A DNA stretch of 64,000 nt from Phocoena phocoena. Lineage: Eukaryota > Chordata > Mammalia > Artiodactyla > Phocoenidae. Under the pieces are notes generated by a model. The model was not told the DNA's origin and did no database searches. It saw only the letters and a program-made list of their open reading frames with translations. The stretch spans positions 54,209,229 to 54,273,228 of the forward strand of contig NC_089232.1 of NCBI RefSeq assembly GCF_963924675.1. Reading direction: 5' to 3'. Below, piece by piece: positions 1-12,140 of this stretch. How positions within the stretch are numbered: position 1 is the first letter of the stretch; each line of letters opens with the position of its first letter. Both the position numbers and the translations under genes were made by a program.

Positions 1-1540
1 CTCGAGATCCATCCATGTTATCAAAAATGGCATTCTTTTTATGGCTGAGTAATATTCCATTGCATATGTGTACCCAATTTCTTGACCCATTCATCCATCA
101 ATGGACACTCAGGTTGCTTCCATATCTTGGCTATTGTATATAATGCTGCAATGAAAATGGATGTGTATATATCTTTTTGAATTAGTGTTTTTGTTTTTCT
201 CAGATAAATATATAGAAATGGAATTGTTGGATAATATGGTAGTTCTATTTTTAATTTTTTGAGGAACTTCCATACTGTTTTCCACAGTGGTTGCACCAAT
301 TTACATTCCTATCAATGGTGCATGAGGTTTCCCTTTGCTCCACATCTGTGCCAACATTTGTTATTTCTTGTCTTTTTGATAATAGCCATTCTAACAGGTG
401 TGATATCTCATTGTGGTTTTTATCTGCATTTCCCTGATGATTAATGTTGTTGAGCATTTTTTCATGTACCTGTTGGCCATCTGTAGGTCTTCTTTGGAAA
501 AATGTCTATTCAGATGTTCTGCCCATTTTTAAAGTAGATTGTTTGGCTTTTTGCTATTGATTTGTATGAGTTCTTTGTGTATTTTTGATATTAGCCCCTT
601 ATCATATATATGATTTACAAATATTTTCTCCCATTTAGTAGGTTGCCTTTTCGTTTTTCTGTTGGTTTATTTGCTGTGCAAAAGCTTTTTGGTTTAATGT
701 AGTCCCAACTTGTTTATTTTTGCTTTTATTGCTTTTGCTTTGGGTGTTAGATTTTAAAAATCATTGCCAAGACCTACGTCAAGGAGTTTGCTACCTATGT
801 TTTCTCCTAGAGTTTTATGGCTTCAGGCTCTTACTTTCAAATTTTTATTCTATTTTGATTTAGTTTTGGGGTATAGTGTAAGATAGTGGTCCAGTTTCAT
901 TCTTTTGCATTTGGCTGTCCAATTTTCCCCGTACCATTTGTTGAAGACACTATCCTTTCACCATTGTATATTCTTGGCTCATTTATTGTAAATTAATTGG
1001 CCACAAATGTGTGGGTTTAATTCTGGGGTCTCCATTCTGTTCCACTGATCTGTGTGTCTGTTTTTATGCCGATGCCATACTGTTTTAATTACTATAGTTT
1101 TGTAATATAGTTTGAAATCAGGGTCCATGATGCCTCCAGCTTTGTCCTTCTTTCTCAAGATTGCTTTGGCTATTCAGGGTCTTTTGCGGTTCTGTACAAA
1201 TTTTAGGATTGTTCTATCTCTGTGAAAAATGCCACTGGAATTCTGTTAGAGATTGTCTTGAATCTGCATATTGTTTTGAGTACTATGGACATTTTAACAA
1301 TATTAATTCTTCTAATCCATGAGCATGGAATATCTTTCTGTTTGTGTCTTCTTCAATTTCTTTCATTAATGTCTTGCAGTTTTAAAATACACATTTTTCA
1401 CCTCCTTGGGTAAACTTATTCCAAGGTATTGTATTATTTTGATGCAATTGTAAATGAGATTGTTTTCTTAATTGCTTCTGATAGTTTGTTATTAGTGTAA
1501 AGAAACACAACAGATTTTTGTGTATCAATTTTGTATCCTG

Positions 1541-1898
1541 GGACTTCCCTGGTGGCGCAGTGGTTAAGAACCCGCCTGCCAACACAGGGGACATGGGTTC
1601 AATCCCTGGTCCGCGAATATCCCACATGCCGTGGAGCAAATAAACCCATGTGCCACAACTACTGAGCCCATGTGCCACAACTGCTGAAGCCCGCATACTC
1701 TAGGGCCCACGTGCCGCAGCTACTGAGCCCGCATGCTGCAACTACTGAAGTCTGCACAACTAGAGCCTGTGCTCTGCAACAAGGGAAGCCACCACAATGA
1801 GAAGCCCGCACACCACAACGAAGAGTAGCCTCCACTTGCTGCAACTAGAGAAAGCCCACGTGCCGCAAGGAAGACCCAACGCAGCCAAAAAAAAAAAA
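1541..1898 (+). mobile_element. CHR-type SINE (long form), nested in L1
   Basis: Starts 'ggacttccctggtggcgcag' and ends 'aagacccaacgcagcc' plus an A12 tail. A perfect 11-bp TSD (tttgtatcctg) lies at 1,530-1,540 and 1,899-1,909, so the L1 was already in place when the SINE landed. The body contains several copies of a 20-22 bp 'gccacaactactgagcccat' module. The tRNA-like head retains a pol III A box (tggcgcagtgg). Confidence 0.97.
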
Positions 1899-2186
1899 TT
1901 TGTATCCTGCAACTTTACCTATGTTATTAGTTATAACAGTTTTTCGATGGAGTCTAGGTCTATATAGTCTTTCTATATATAACATCATGTCATCTGCAAA
2001 TAGTGAAAGTTTTACTTCTTCCTTTCCAATTTGGATGCTTTTTATTTCTTTTTCTCACCTAATTGCTCTGGCTAGGGCTTACTATGTTGAATAAAATCAT
2101 AGAGAATGGATATCCTTGTCTTGTTCCTGATCTTAGAGGAAATGCTTTCAGCCTTTCACCATTGAGTATAATGTCAACTGTCAACT

Positions 2187-2337
2187 CTCTGATCTTGGAC
2201 TTTTGTTTGCTGGAAGGTTTTTGATTATTGATTCAAGCTCCTTGCTAGTAATTGATCTGTTCAGATTTTATATTTCATAATGATTCCTTCTTGGTAGATT
2301 GTATACTTCTAGAAATTTATACATTTCTTCTAGTTGT
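2187..2337 (+). repeat. Internal duplication in L1, copy A
   Basis: About 150 bp that repeats 2,821-2,971 in the same orientation with roughly nine differences by eye (about 94% identity). In the usual L1 order this segment belongs only at the position of copy B. Copy A sits between ORF2 segments that are normally close together, so it is the extra copy. Confidence 0.88.
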
Positions 2338-2820
2338 TATATATGGCCATTATTTTGTTGCAGTAAATTCCCTCTATATGCACTTTGTTGAGAGTTTTTA
2401 ATCATAAATGGATGTTGAATTTTGTCAACTGCTTCTTCTGCATCTATTGAGATGATGACATGATTTTTATTTTTCATTGTGCTAATGTGGTATATCACAT
2501 GGACTGATGTGTGGATGCTGAACCATCCTAGCAATCCCTGGAATAAATCCCACTGGATCATGGTGTATTACCCTTTTAATGTATTGTTTAATTTGGTTTG
2601 CTAATATTTTGTTGAGGATTTTTGCATCTATGTTCACCAGAGATATTGGCCTGTAATTTGCTTTTTTAATAGTATCCTTGTCTGGTTTTGGTATCAGGGG
2701 AATGCTGGCCTCATAAAATGTGTTTGGAGGATTTTCCCCCTCTTCTATTTTTTGGAGGAGTTCGAGAAGAATTGGTATTAATCCTTCTTTGAATCTTTGG
2801 TAGAATTCACCAGTGAAGCT

Positions 2821-2971
2821 CTCTGGTCATGGACTTTTGTTTGCTGGAAGGCTTTTGATTACTGATTCAAGCTCCTTGCTAGTAATTGAGCTGTTCAGAT
2901 TTTATATTTCATAATGATTCCTTCTTGGTAGACTGTATGTTTCTAGAAATTTACACATTTCTTCTAGGTTG
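2821..2971 (+). repeat. Internal duplication in L1, copy B (expected position)
   Basis: Matches the usual antisense L1 order: preceded by '...ttcaccagtgaagct' and followed by 'ccaatttgttggcatgta'. Differs from copy A mainly by single transitions. Confidence 0.88.
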
Positions 2972-5544
2972 TCCAATTTGTTGGCATGTAATTTTTAATA
3001 GTATTTTATTATGATCCTTTATATTTCTGTGTTATCTGTTGTAATATCTCCTCTTTCATTTCTGATTTTATTTATTTGAATCCTCTCTCTTCTTTTTTTC
3101 TTGGTGAGTCAACCTGAAGGTTTAGCAATTTTGTTTATCATTTCAAAGAACCAGCTCGTAGTTTCATTGATCTCTTTGTCTTTTTAGTTTCTGCTTCATT
3201 TATTTCTGCTCTAATCTTTATGTCTTTCCTTCTACTAACTTTTGGCTTCATTTGTTCTTGTTTTTCTAGTTCCTTGAGGTGTGAAGTTATGTTGTTTACT
3301 TGAGGCTTTTCTTATTTCTTGAGGTATGCATTTATCATTAAGAACTTCTCTCTTAAAAGTGCTTTTGCTGCATTCCATACATTTTGGTATGTTACATTTC
3401 CATTTTCAGTTGTCTCAAGGTATTTTTAAAATGTTTCTCTTCTTTGACCAATTAGCAATTCAGTAGCATGTTGTTTAACCTCCACACATTTGTGAATTTT
3501 CCAGTTTTCTTTGTGTAATTAATTTCTAGTTTCATACCATTGTTAGAAAAGATTCTTGATATCATTTCAATTCTCTTATAAAGCCTTGTTTTGTGACCTA
3601 ATAAATGGTCTATCTTGGAAAATATTCCATATTCCACTTGAGAATAATGTGTATTCTGTTGCTTTTGGATGGAATGTTTTGTAAATATTTGTTGTCACTC
3701 TGTTCTACCATGTTTCTTAAGGCCGATGCTTCCTTATTGACTTTCTGTCTAGGTGATCTGTCCATTGATGTAAGTGGTATATTAAAGTCCCCTACTATTA
3801 TTGTATTGCTGTCTATTTCTCCATTTAGGCCTGTTAATATTTACTTTAATATTTAGGTACGCCTATGTTGGGTGCATAAACATTTACAAATGTTATATCC
3901 TCTTGTTGGATTAACCCCTTTATTATTGTGTCATTATGTAATACCCTTTTCTTGGTCTCTTATTACAGTTTTTGTTTTAAAGTCTACTTTGCCTGATACA
4001 TGGGTATCTACTCCAGCTTTCTTCTGGTTTTCATTTGCATGGAATATCTTTTTTCATGCCTTCACTTTCAGTCTGTATGTGTCCTTACATCTAAAGTGTG
4101 TCTCTTGCAGGCAGAATACAGATGGATCTTGTTTTTTTTTTAATCCATTCAGCCACTCTGTCTTTTGATTGGAGAATTTAGTCCGCTTAAATTTAAAGTA
4201 ACTATTGATAGCTATGTGCTTATTGCCATACTGTTATTATTTTCTAGCTCTCTTTGTAGTTCCTCTCTGTTCCTTTCTTCTTCTTTTGTTCTCTTCCTTT
4301 GTAGTTTGATGACTTTCTTTGGCGGTATGCTTATATTCCTTTCTTTTTATCTTTGTGTACTTCCTATAGGTTTTTGCTTTGTGGTTACCATCAGGGTTAC
4401 ATATAACAGCTTATGTCTATAACAGTCTATTTTAAGTTGATAACAACTTAAGGTTGATCCCATTCTATAGCTCAACACTTTTATTCTTTCCCCACCCATG
4501 TTTTATGTTTTTGATGTCACGTTTTACATCTTTTTATCTTGTATATCCCTTAACTGTTGTTATGGTTGTTTCTACTACTTTTGTCTTTTAACCTTTATAT
4601 TAGCTTTTTAAGTAATTAACACACTATCTTGATTATATATTTACTTTTCCAATGAGATTTACTCTTTCATGTGTGTTCTTATTTCTAATTAGCACCCTTT
4701 CTTTTCATCTTAAAGAAGACCCTTTAACATTTCTTGTTAGACCAGTTTAGTGGTGATAAACTCCTTTAGCTCTTGCTTATCTGGAGAACTCTATCTCTCC
4801 TTCAGTTCTGATGATAACTTTGCTGGGTAGTGTATTCTGATGCTTAATTTGTCCACTGAGTTTTCAACTTTAATTATTAAAATTTTCATCTCCAGAAATT
4901 CTGTTTGGCTCTTTATCATATCTGCTTAACCTTTTTTATAGTCTTTTCTTCCTTGCTTGTGTTTTCAAGCCACTCTTATTTCTTTAAACACATTAAACAC
5001 AGTACTTTTATGTTGGGCCTGACAATTGCAATTTCTGAAGTCTTTGCAGATCTGATTCTTCTGTTTTGTTTCTGCTAGTTCTAGCTTTGAGTGCCTTATT
5101 TCCTTGCATTGTTAGATTTTTTTTTTTTTTTTTTTTTTTTACTGAGAGCTGAATCATTGGCCCTGGCATTTCATCTGTGGAATTTCTTTGAGGTCCAGGT
5201 TGAAATTGCAGTCCTCCTGCCTGTTGCCTGGGGGAACTACCAACCTGAGACCACTTCAAATTCAATGATCATTTGAGGTTTTCAAACCTCACAGGGGGCA
5301 GGCTTTTGGAATGAAAATCCACTTGGAGATCAGCTTGTGTTATAAATGCTCAGGGGAAATTTTTCTGTCTCATTTTTCTATCTCATTGTCTTCAACTAGG
5401 ATCAAGTTCAAGATGCAAGTTTCTTGCTGTCTACTCCTGAGTGATAAGTTCATTTTTCCTTGAGATTTTTGGGGTCCTGGTTTTATGCAGATCTCCTAGT
5501 AGACGCTCTACCTGAATAAGCCCTAACCTTTATCTCCTGTCCCC

Positions 5545-6385
5545 CAAACTCTGTGCAGCCATCAGAGTGGAATCTCAAGGTCACCAGAGTTCTTCAGAAA
5601 CTTTAGGGCTAATCCAACTTTGGTGCTCACTTTACCTCCTTGAATTCCTGCTTTAACTTCATTTTAGGCCTTAATAGTTCTCCTTGCACCATGCCAGACA
5701 GCAGCACATTTTAAATATTTTTTTCAATAACTTATTCCAGGTAAAACCACAAGTGAGGGTTTACCAAACCTCTTACAGACTTTTGGCTGCTCACCAAAAC
5801 TGTGTCACTTTTCTCCTGGACATACATACTTCTGGAAATCTGGACAAGACCCCCTCATGTTTGAAAGAGACGAAAGGACTTGTTATCTGGGGAGTAACTG
5901 GATATAAGTCTGAGTTTTCACCCGGGCAGGGACGTTTAACTAAAACTGGTGGTGATGAATAGGGTCACTTTCATACTTGTACACTGCTGAGCTCAGCTTC
6001 TATCTAAAACTTATCATACACTCTTTACAATTAGGTGACTAGCTAGAGGTGCCTTTAACATTTCTAAAGAAACATTAAGAAAGTAGTGGGAGTGCTTCTC
6101 AGCTATTGAAGTAATCCTGCAGAGGAGTAAGTTTGAGACCTCAGTGAAACGTAGCACTCACTGACATATATTTAATACAAGTAAAAGTTTGCAGCAGTGA
6201 GGCCAAACCAGCCAAAAACAACAGAGGCCATCAGGCTTGGAGTGTTTGGTGACTGCAACTTCTCTAGCATTCACAGTCCCTCTCAGCTTCACAGGTAACC
6301 ACGAGGTGGAGGTTTGCCAAAACTCCTACAGCCTCTGTGGGAGAGAATGACTGGCTCTTTTCAAAGCTGTTATCACTTTGCTCCT
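5545..6385. other. No gene; no repeat family recognised
   Basis: Unassigned. A 92-codon open frame (5,684-5,962, plus) has no family signature, no splice context and an average composition, so it is not called. The left end may still be L1 5' sequence. Confidence 0.5.
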
Positions 6386-6720
6386 AGACCATGTTTCCTA
6401 GCCTCCTTTACAGATGGGTGTGGTCTGAGTCTTGGCTGACAGAATGTCAATGTGGGCAGAAGTGATACGCAGCACTTTCAGCCTGGCCCATGAAACCCTC
6501 CCGCATAGTTGCCAGTGAGCAATAGCTTTTGGCCGGGTGTATTTGCCCCTGCTTTTCCCCAGTGGAAGTAGCCTGTGTCGGCGCTTTCCATATGCTGAAA
6601 CTCTTTGCTCGACCACTTGTGAACACTGCATAACACAGAATTCCAGTGATCCGTCCACCCTACTGGTACCTTATTTTAACTCTGGTTATTTATCTCATTC
6701 TCTTTCCTCTTGTTCTATGT
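6386..6720 (+). mobile_element. Probable MaLR/MLT1-like LTR fragment
   Basis: The segment 'tctgagtcttggctgacagaatgtcaatgtgggcagaagtgat' and the following 'cagcctggcccatgaaaccctcc' follow the order of a common old LTR ('...ctggccaatggaatgtgagcagaagtgat...'). The right part is degraded and the family name is not secure. Confidence 0.45.
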
Positions 6721-7490
6721 TTAAAATTGATTGTATAAACCATGTACTTCTAAAACCAAAATCAAAAACCTACGTGACCTTTCTCTTCTGCCACTGGAAG
6801 CAAAGGACCCCAAGGCTCCAGAAGATGGCAGATCATGAGACGGAAGATATCAGAGAGTCTGAGTTCTTATGTGGAAGATCATTCACCAAACACCAATTGG
6901 ACATTGACTGAGAGGGGAATTAAGTTTCTATTGAATTGTCATTGAGATTTTAGTTTTTCTATGACTACGACTATTATATTAACAAATACAACCCACGTCA
7001 CCCTGAAATCCCAGCAAAATTACCTAATATGGTTGTAAAATCTGCCTTTAGCAAGCCAGGTCATCTGTATCTAGCAACTGGGATTTGCTTATAATGTCTG
7101 TCACTAGTTTCATCATGCTACATTGTCCACAGAGTTATGGCAATGACTAAGCATCACAAACAGCACAGTCTCATTGCAGCTAGGTGACAACGATCAGTCC
7201 ATGGGCTTGTGTATCATTTATCTGAGGCATAGGAGGGCTCACCAGTTGCACATCCTGATAGAAAATGTTTTTCTACATGTATCCTGAAAAATCTGGAGGT
7301 CCTGTATGCATGGGCCTTTGTGTGGTATCATAGTCATATTTGAAACCCTGAAGATAATGTTGATCTTTACCCCAGTGAGGTAGGAATTTTATACAATGTT
7401 TTCTCACATTGTAGGAATCAGTATTTGGTGGAAAACAACAGAAGCCAATTCTAGCTAACTCAAGCAAAAAATAAAACAAAACAAATTATA
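6721..7490. other. No gene; no repeat family recognised
   Basis: AT-rich, without a recognisable gene or repeat. A 124-codon open frame (6,537-6,911) starts inside the preceding repeat and has no conserved motif. Confidence 0.5.
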
Positions 7491-7491
7491 T

Positions 7492-7551
7492 AGGATACTT
7501 CACATACTAAAAAAAAAAAACAGGGATACTTTACATACTAAAAAAAAAAAA
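7492..7551 (+). repeat. Two tandem units, each ending in A12
   Basis: '(a)ggatactt[c/t]acatact' followed by 12 A occurs twice in a row (7,492-7,520 and 7,522-7,551), with one substitution and one extra G between copies. Either a simple tandem duplication or an A-tail insertion with a TSD. Confidence 0.8.
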
Positions 7552-7859
7552 GTTTTCTGGTGAACCATACTTAATAAACTGGCAAAAACTACTAAGAAGG
7601 TTAGGCCAGATGAGAACTCCAAGACCACAATACAGGCTAGTTACATGTCTTAAAATATCACCCTATGGATTACTTATTAACTAAAATAGGGAAAAGCCAC
7701 TTTTACAAAGGAGGGGTCTGAAAGACTTAATTTAGTGACCTAACTTAATATTGCTAATAATGGGACAAACTGATATGACGTGTCTCCTGAAGTGATACAA
7801 TGAGAGGATACATTATATCCTCTGTGTAGTATACTGTGTAGTATACTTATAAAAATATT

Positions 7860-8412
7860 TAACCCAAAACTAATCAGGGGGAAACAATCAGACAATTCCA
7901 GATTGTGGGATTACTTGCTTGTAATCTTCAAAATGATTAGTGTCACAAAAGACCAAAGAATGTAGAAGACTTTTCTAAATTAAAGCAGACTAGAAAAACA
8001 TGAACCTTGACTAAATCCTACCTTGAAAAAAAAAACAAAACTGTTTTACAGGGCCTTTGGGGAACAATTTTAAAATCTGTGTATATATTAGATAGTACAC
8101 TGTATCAAGGTTAAATTTCTAGAGTGAGATAATAATATTGTGGTTTTATAGCTGAATGTCCATGTTCTTATGTATACTAAGTATTCAGGGATACAGTTTC
8201 ATGATATCTATAACTTACTTTCAAGTCATTTAACAAAAAATAAATATAAGTAGGTAGATAGATAGACAAAGACAGAACAACCGAATGTCACAAAAGTTAA
8301 TGATAGGTGAATCTAGGTGAAGGGTATATGGCTGCTCATTGCACTATTTTTTCAACTTTTTGTAGGTTTGCTATTTTTCAAAATAAAAACTTTGGAAAGT
8401 TTTTAAAAATCT
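7860..8412 (+). mobile_element. L1M-type 3' end fragment
   Basis: The last 120 bases match the 3' UTR end of an old L1M element: 'gaatctaggtgaagggtatatgg', '...ttcaactttttgtaggtttgc', then 'caaaataaaaactttgg'. The upstream part has the expected 'gtcacaaaagaccaaagaatg' order but is diverged. Confidence 0.65.
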
Positions 8413-9546
8413 GTAATGCCCCTGAATTGTGCCTAGGAATTTACAGTAAAGATTTGGGTAATATTATACTGGGATGGGTCTGTGGGCAACTACCACATTA
8501 AATGTTTATGTTAGTCTCTGACAAAACTCATGTACCTTTTTGTAGATATAATTAAATTTTCTAAATGAGAGAGAGAAAGAATATTACCAAAGATCACATA
8601 GCTCACTCATGGCAAAGCTGGGATATAAACTCATGCTCACACTTTTTTCCTCTATGGACAGCAAATAAGCCAGAGGCTTGTTATGGTCTGAAATCAAATA
8701 ACATACTTCTCAATTTTGCGGAAGGCCAGTCTTGAAAATAATTTCTAAATAATTCTTAAATGCTAAAGATAGTCACAGAATAAAAGGAAAAGAATGCTTT
8801 AAAAATGCTGTTCCACTGAGCCAAGCTTGAGAATATGTTTGGGATTTATAAGAGGATTTGAGGAATTTAATAAAACTATTATTTAAAAACAAGAGAACAA
8901 GAGGTTCTTTGATATGGATTTAAGAAGAGTATAGGAACAGTTAGGAATGACCCACTTCCAGGTAGTCTAATTAATATGTTGGATTTGTGGGAGGAAATTA
9001 ATTGCTAAAGCAGAGCAATATTCTGAAAAATAAGATGATTTTATAAACATCACTGTCTTATAGTAATATGACCTTTGTGTTTTCTCCCAGTCTTTCAAAA
9101 TTCTGTTCTCAGACCACATCTCCTCTTTGCCCCTTTTCAGTACTCTTACCTGCTTACCTTCCTTTAACCAGTAACTCACTGCAAATGTCTCCTAAAATCT
9201 ATATCTTTGGTCTTAGCCTCTTTCTAGGCTCCACAAGTACATTTTTAGCTGCCTCTGGAATTATGCTAAGGTATCCAGTTAGATCTCAAACTCAAAACAA
9301 ATTCATCATTCCCCCTTAAAATCTGGCCCTCCTCCTGACTTCTCTATTCCTGTTCCTGACATCATCTTCCCAGATACCTGCTTTAAACCCTGGAATGTTT
9401 TCTTTCGTTGTTGTCTGTTTGCTTCTAATTCTGCCTTCTCCTCTGCTCTATAGACACAGGCATTTTCAAAAGTCTATGTATTCCCCTTCCACAGTGCCAC
9501 TCATGTCTGCCGCATCTGTTCTCTTCTTGTTATGCGTTCTAATCAT
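8413..9546. other. No gene; weak MIR-like segment, pyrimidine-rich stretch
   Basis: 8,570-8,645 resembles the minus strand of MIR ('accaaagatcacatagct...ctgggatataaactcatgctc'). 9,070-9,470 is pyrimidine-rich, which keeps short frames open (83 and 74 codons) without coding signs. The rest is unassigned. Confidence 0.45.
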
Positions 9547-9554
9547 CTCTAACC

Positions 9555-9753
9555 CAGAGTTTCTCAAGTGGGATACTACTGACATTTTGGACAGGATAAC
9601 TCTTTGCTGTGCATTGTAGGATGTCAAGCAGCATCCCTGGCCTCCAACCACTAGATGCCAATAGCACCCCCTCAGCTATGAGTATCAAATATGTCTCCAG
9701 ACGTTTCCAAATGTCCCCTGACAGGCAAAATCACTCCCAATTGAGAACCACTG
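9555..9753 (-). mobile_element. MER5A-like nonautonomous hAT transposon
   Basis: Full-length-looking element of 199 bp. Ends are inverted ('cagagtttctcaa' and 'ttgagaaccactg') and the interior has 'gtgcattgtaggatgtcaagcagcatccctggcctc' in the MER5A order. A perfect 8-bp TSD (ctctaacc) lies at 9,547-9,554 and 9,754-9,761, as expected for hAT transposition. Confidence 0.93.
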
Positions 9754-9894
9754 CTCTAACCTGAATGATTGCCTTCTGTTTGAAACATCTATTAGAAACA
9801 TCTTCCCATCTACTAGGAGTCCTGCCACCCGTTCATTCTAGATGTTGCTACTGGTTTACTCTTCTTAAGCTTTAGCTCTGGTCGTATTATTTCC

Positions 9895-10045
9895 CTGCCC
9901 AGAAACTTTTAGCGGTTCCCTACTGCCTACAGAATAGTGCATGAATACCTCAGCTTAGCATTTAAGCCTCCCTACTATATGGTCTTAACCTACATTTTAA
10001 TTGTATTTCCCACTGTTACTCTCTGTAGTCCTTGTTTCAGCTTTG
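9895..10045 (+). mobile_element. L2 LINE fragment
   Basis: 'agcggttccctactgcctacagaatagtgcatgaatacctcagcttagcatttaagcctcc' follows the L2 order '...cagtggctccccattgcctacaggataaagtc...'. Diverged and short. Confidence 0.6.
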
Positions 10046-10079
10046 TGACCTCGAAAACTTTGCTTATGGGAGTTACTCA

Positions 10080-10195
10080 TTCATTGTTTATTCATTAAAA
10101 TAACATTTATAGAACAACTATTAAGTCTTAGGTATTACATTGGGCACTGAAGCTATAAAGTGAGACACAGCCCCATCCCTCACAGAGTTAGCACG
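10080..10195 (-). mobile_element. L2 3'-end fragment
   Basis: Plus strand reads 'cattcattgtttattcattaaaataacatttatagaacaactattaagtcttaggtattacattgggcactg', the reverse complement of the L2 3' end. Confidence 0.6.
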
Positions 10196-10327
10196 GAGAG
10201 GCAGATTCACAGCTGTTGCTGTGGCCTGCCTAGCCTTCCCTTCTACTTCTGCCAGCCACAGAGCCTCTCTTTGTTGTGGGGGGATGCTCTCCATGAGGTT
10301 CAGGCAGGGCTGATGTGTCATTCACAA

Positions 10328-10885
10328 CTTTAGAGATGAGGAAACTGAGGCTTTAAAAAGTTGATGAGGGGGCTTCCCTGGTGGCGCAGTGGTTAAGAAT
10401 CCGCCTGCCAATCCAGGAGACACGGGTTCAAGCCCTGGTCTGGGAAGATCCCACATGCTGCGGAGCAGCTAAGCCAGTACGCAACAACTACTGAGCCTGT
10501 GCTCTAGAGCCCGTGTGCCACAGCTACTGAAGCCCATGTGCCTAGAGCCCGTGCTCTGCAACGAGAGAAGCCATCGCAATGAGAAGCCCGTGCACTGCAA
10601 CGAAGAGTAGCCCCCGCTCACCGCAACTAGAGAAAGCCCGTGCACAGCAACAAAAGACCCAACACAGCCTAAATAAATAAATAAATAATAAAATAAATAA
10701 ATTTATTTAAAAAAAAAAAAAAAAAGTTGATGAGGAAATTTAGACTTCAGGGAAGTTCGATGTGATTTCCAATTGACTGGTACAAGGCCACACCGCTGGT
10801 GAGTCACTGAGCCAGGATTTGAAGGCAAGTGTTTTAACTCCAGAGTTCACATCCTTGACCACCACGCTACACTGATTCTCCATTA
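10328..10885 (-). mobile_element. MIR SINE, split by a CHR SINE
   Basis: Left part 'tagagatgaggaaactgagg' (10,331-10,369) and right part 'aaggccacaccgctggtgagtcactgagccagg' through 'ccacgctacactg' (10,736-10,875) join into one MIR in reverse orientation. The CHR SINE at 10,370-10,720 lies between them. Confidence 0.88.
10370..10720 (+). mobile_element. CHR-type SINE (long form), nested in MIR
   Basis: Begins 'gggcttccctggtggcgcag', ends '...caaaagacccaacacagcc' followed by a (AAAT)n-rich tail and a long A-run. A perfect 15-bp TSD (aaaaagttgatgagg) lies at 10,355-10,369 and 10,721-10,735. Confidence 0.97.
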
Positions 10886-10889
10886 CTTA

Positions 10890-11905
10890 AAGAAAACAGA
10901 ATTAATGTCATGATTGAAATCTACCAAACATCAATATCTCAGCTGCCAGAAAGCTCAGCCCATGTTTGTGTTGGGGAAATATAATCAAAACAAATCTTTC
11001 TTCAATTCAAAAGCTCTCCACAAGGGTAGAAAAAAAAAAGGGAAATTTTTTTTTTTAATAAGATTAAACCAGAACGTGATATGCCACACAGGTAACCTGC
11101 TGAAGGGATTACAAAGACAGAAGGGAATCTCCCTCTTTTATACAGCTAAGTGGACACAAATCATTCAATACTTAGGTAGCTTTTACAATTTACAGTCAAG
11201 TGACAAATTAGACCCATCTTTTCCCAAAAAACTCATCTTCCAGGAGATTGGAATTATTTTCCTTGATGATTACACTTCAAAGAGATGGCTCCCAGGTCCT
11301 TGAGGAAACATTCCTGAGTTTGACAAGGACAGAGAAAGAAATTCAGAAAGTAAATGGAGAAGGGGAAAATCTCTCTGCTTATTTTCAGAGGGGAGAAAAT
11401 TTGTATTTGCCCTTATACTTATTCCAGCACTTAAGGTCAGTCAGTATGCTCAGAGATTAACTCTATACACTATATTTTCACTCCATTTATTTATATTCAA
11501 TTTTATATTGCCTTGTAAATTTTTTGAAGTCATTTTCTTAGACCGATATATAAACTCACAGTTAAATATTATATATTCTCTTTATATAAACTCACAATTC
11601 CTCTGCCAAGAAGAAGATTCAGTAAATCTTGTGAAATGATTGACAGCTTTCAGCTTCAAGCACCTGGGAGCAACTGTGAAGCTGTTGCAGTTCAATCCAC
11701 TGATCCCCAGACCAGTGTTAGGCAGGAGCCATGTGCTGGGGACCAAAGACAATAGATGAGTCTCTGCCCTCTTGGAGGTTATGAACAATCATGTTCCAAG
11801 AAATGTGTGAGTAGAGGATATGTTCAAGTCTGCCTTATTACTGGCTCCCAAGCAAGATCGATGAACCTTGAAATAATGCTTGGAAAATTATCAATCCACC
11901 TATCT
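10890..11905. other. No gene; no repeat family recognised
   Basis: Open frames of 129 and 70 codons overlap at 10,914-11,460 on the plus strand in different frames, in an A-rich region, without any known motif. I do not call them. Confidence 0.45.
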
Positions 11906-11908
11906 ATT

Positions 11909-11910
11909 CA

Positions 11911-11941
<31 letters not shown>

Positions 11942-11943
11942 TA
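11909..11943. repeat. Simple repeat (TC)n then (TATC)n
   Basis: About ten TC units followed by three to four TATC units. Length-variable type of sequence. Confidence 0.95.
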
Positions 11944-12140
11944 TTACAGTCAGGTCTGCTCTCAAAGGAAGTATAAATATTTTTTACTGCTCTCATTGGG
12001 ATTCATATTTGACAACAAAAATAGCATTCACTCTGAACAAATGAATGGAAAGCCATTTACAAGGGTAACTAACACAATGAAAATAAGTAAAACTATGAGG
12101 TCGAGGACAGAGACTTGAGATACTGAGTAAGATTAATCTT

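Larger units (their letters stand above)
1..4190 (-). pseudogene. Decayed L1 ORF2 (endonuclease / reverse transcriptase)
   Basis: Broken remnant of the L1 protein that nicks target DNA and reverse-transcribes L1 (and SINE) RNA. Read on the minus strand, the endonuclease C-terminal part is at 3,637-3,452 with 'SKIDHLLGHK' and 'WRLNNMLLN'. The reverse-transcriptase motif 'IISIDAE' lies within 2,561-2,337. The catalytic box reads F-A-D-D at 2,000-1,989. The C-terminal part is at 457-39, with 'FIAALYTIAKIWKQPECP' near the end. Open segments are at most about 86 codons and shift frame repeatedly, so no full protein can be made. The frame is also split by the SINE at 1,541-1,898 and by a duplicated segment. 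Confidence 0.88.
1..5540 (-). mobile_element. Old L1 LINE, minus strand, ORF2 plus ORF1/5' region, left end cut by window
   Basis: The plus strand reads as the antisense of an ancient mammalian L1 throughout. ORF2 C-terminus lies at the left (from base 1), reverse transcriptase in the middle and endonuclease near 3.4-4.2 kb. From about 4.2 kb the sequence continues as the ORF1/5' part of an L1M-type element, with what looks like an internal deletion near 4.84 kb. A T-run of about 23 bases at 5,118-5,140 lies in this part. The right boundary (5.4-5.6 kb) is uncertain. The copy is interrupted by a SINE at 1,541-1,898 and carries an internal duplication (2,187-2,337 and 2,821-2,971). The many frameshifts and stops make it immobile. 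Confidence 0.9.

Noticed and set aside
1..6. XhoI site (ctcgag) exactly at base 1, as if from a cloned insert
   Set aside because: No vector sequence follows; a single six-base match at the edge is not evidence.
4257..4310. Pyrimidine-rich 'ttccttt/cttcttt' stretch as a possible triplex or splice signal
   Set aside because: It is ordinary antisense L1 sequence.
11909..11943. (TC)n/(TATC)n as CRISPR-like repeats
   Set aside because: Simple microsatellite without spacers.
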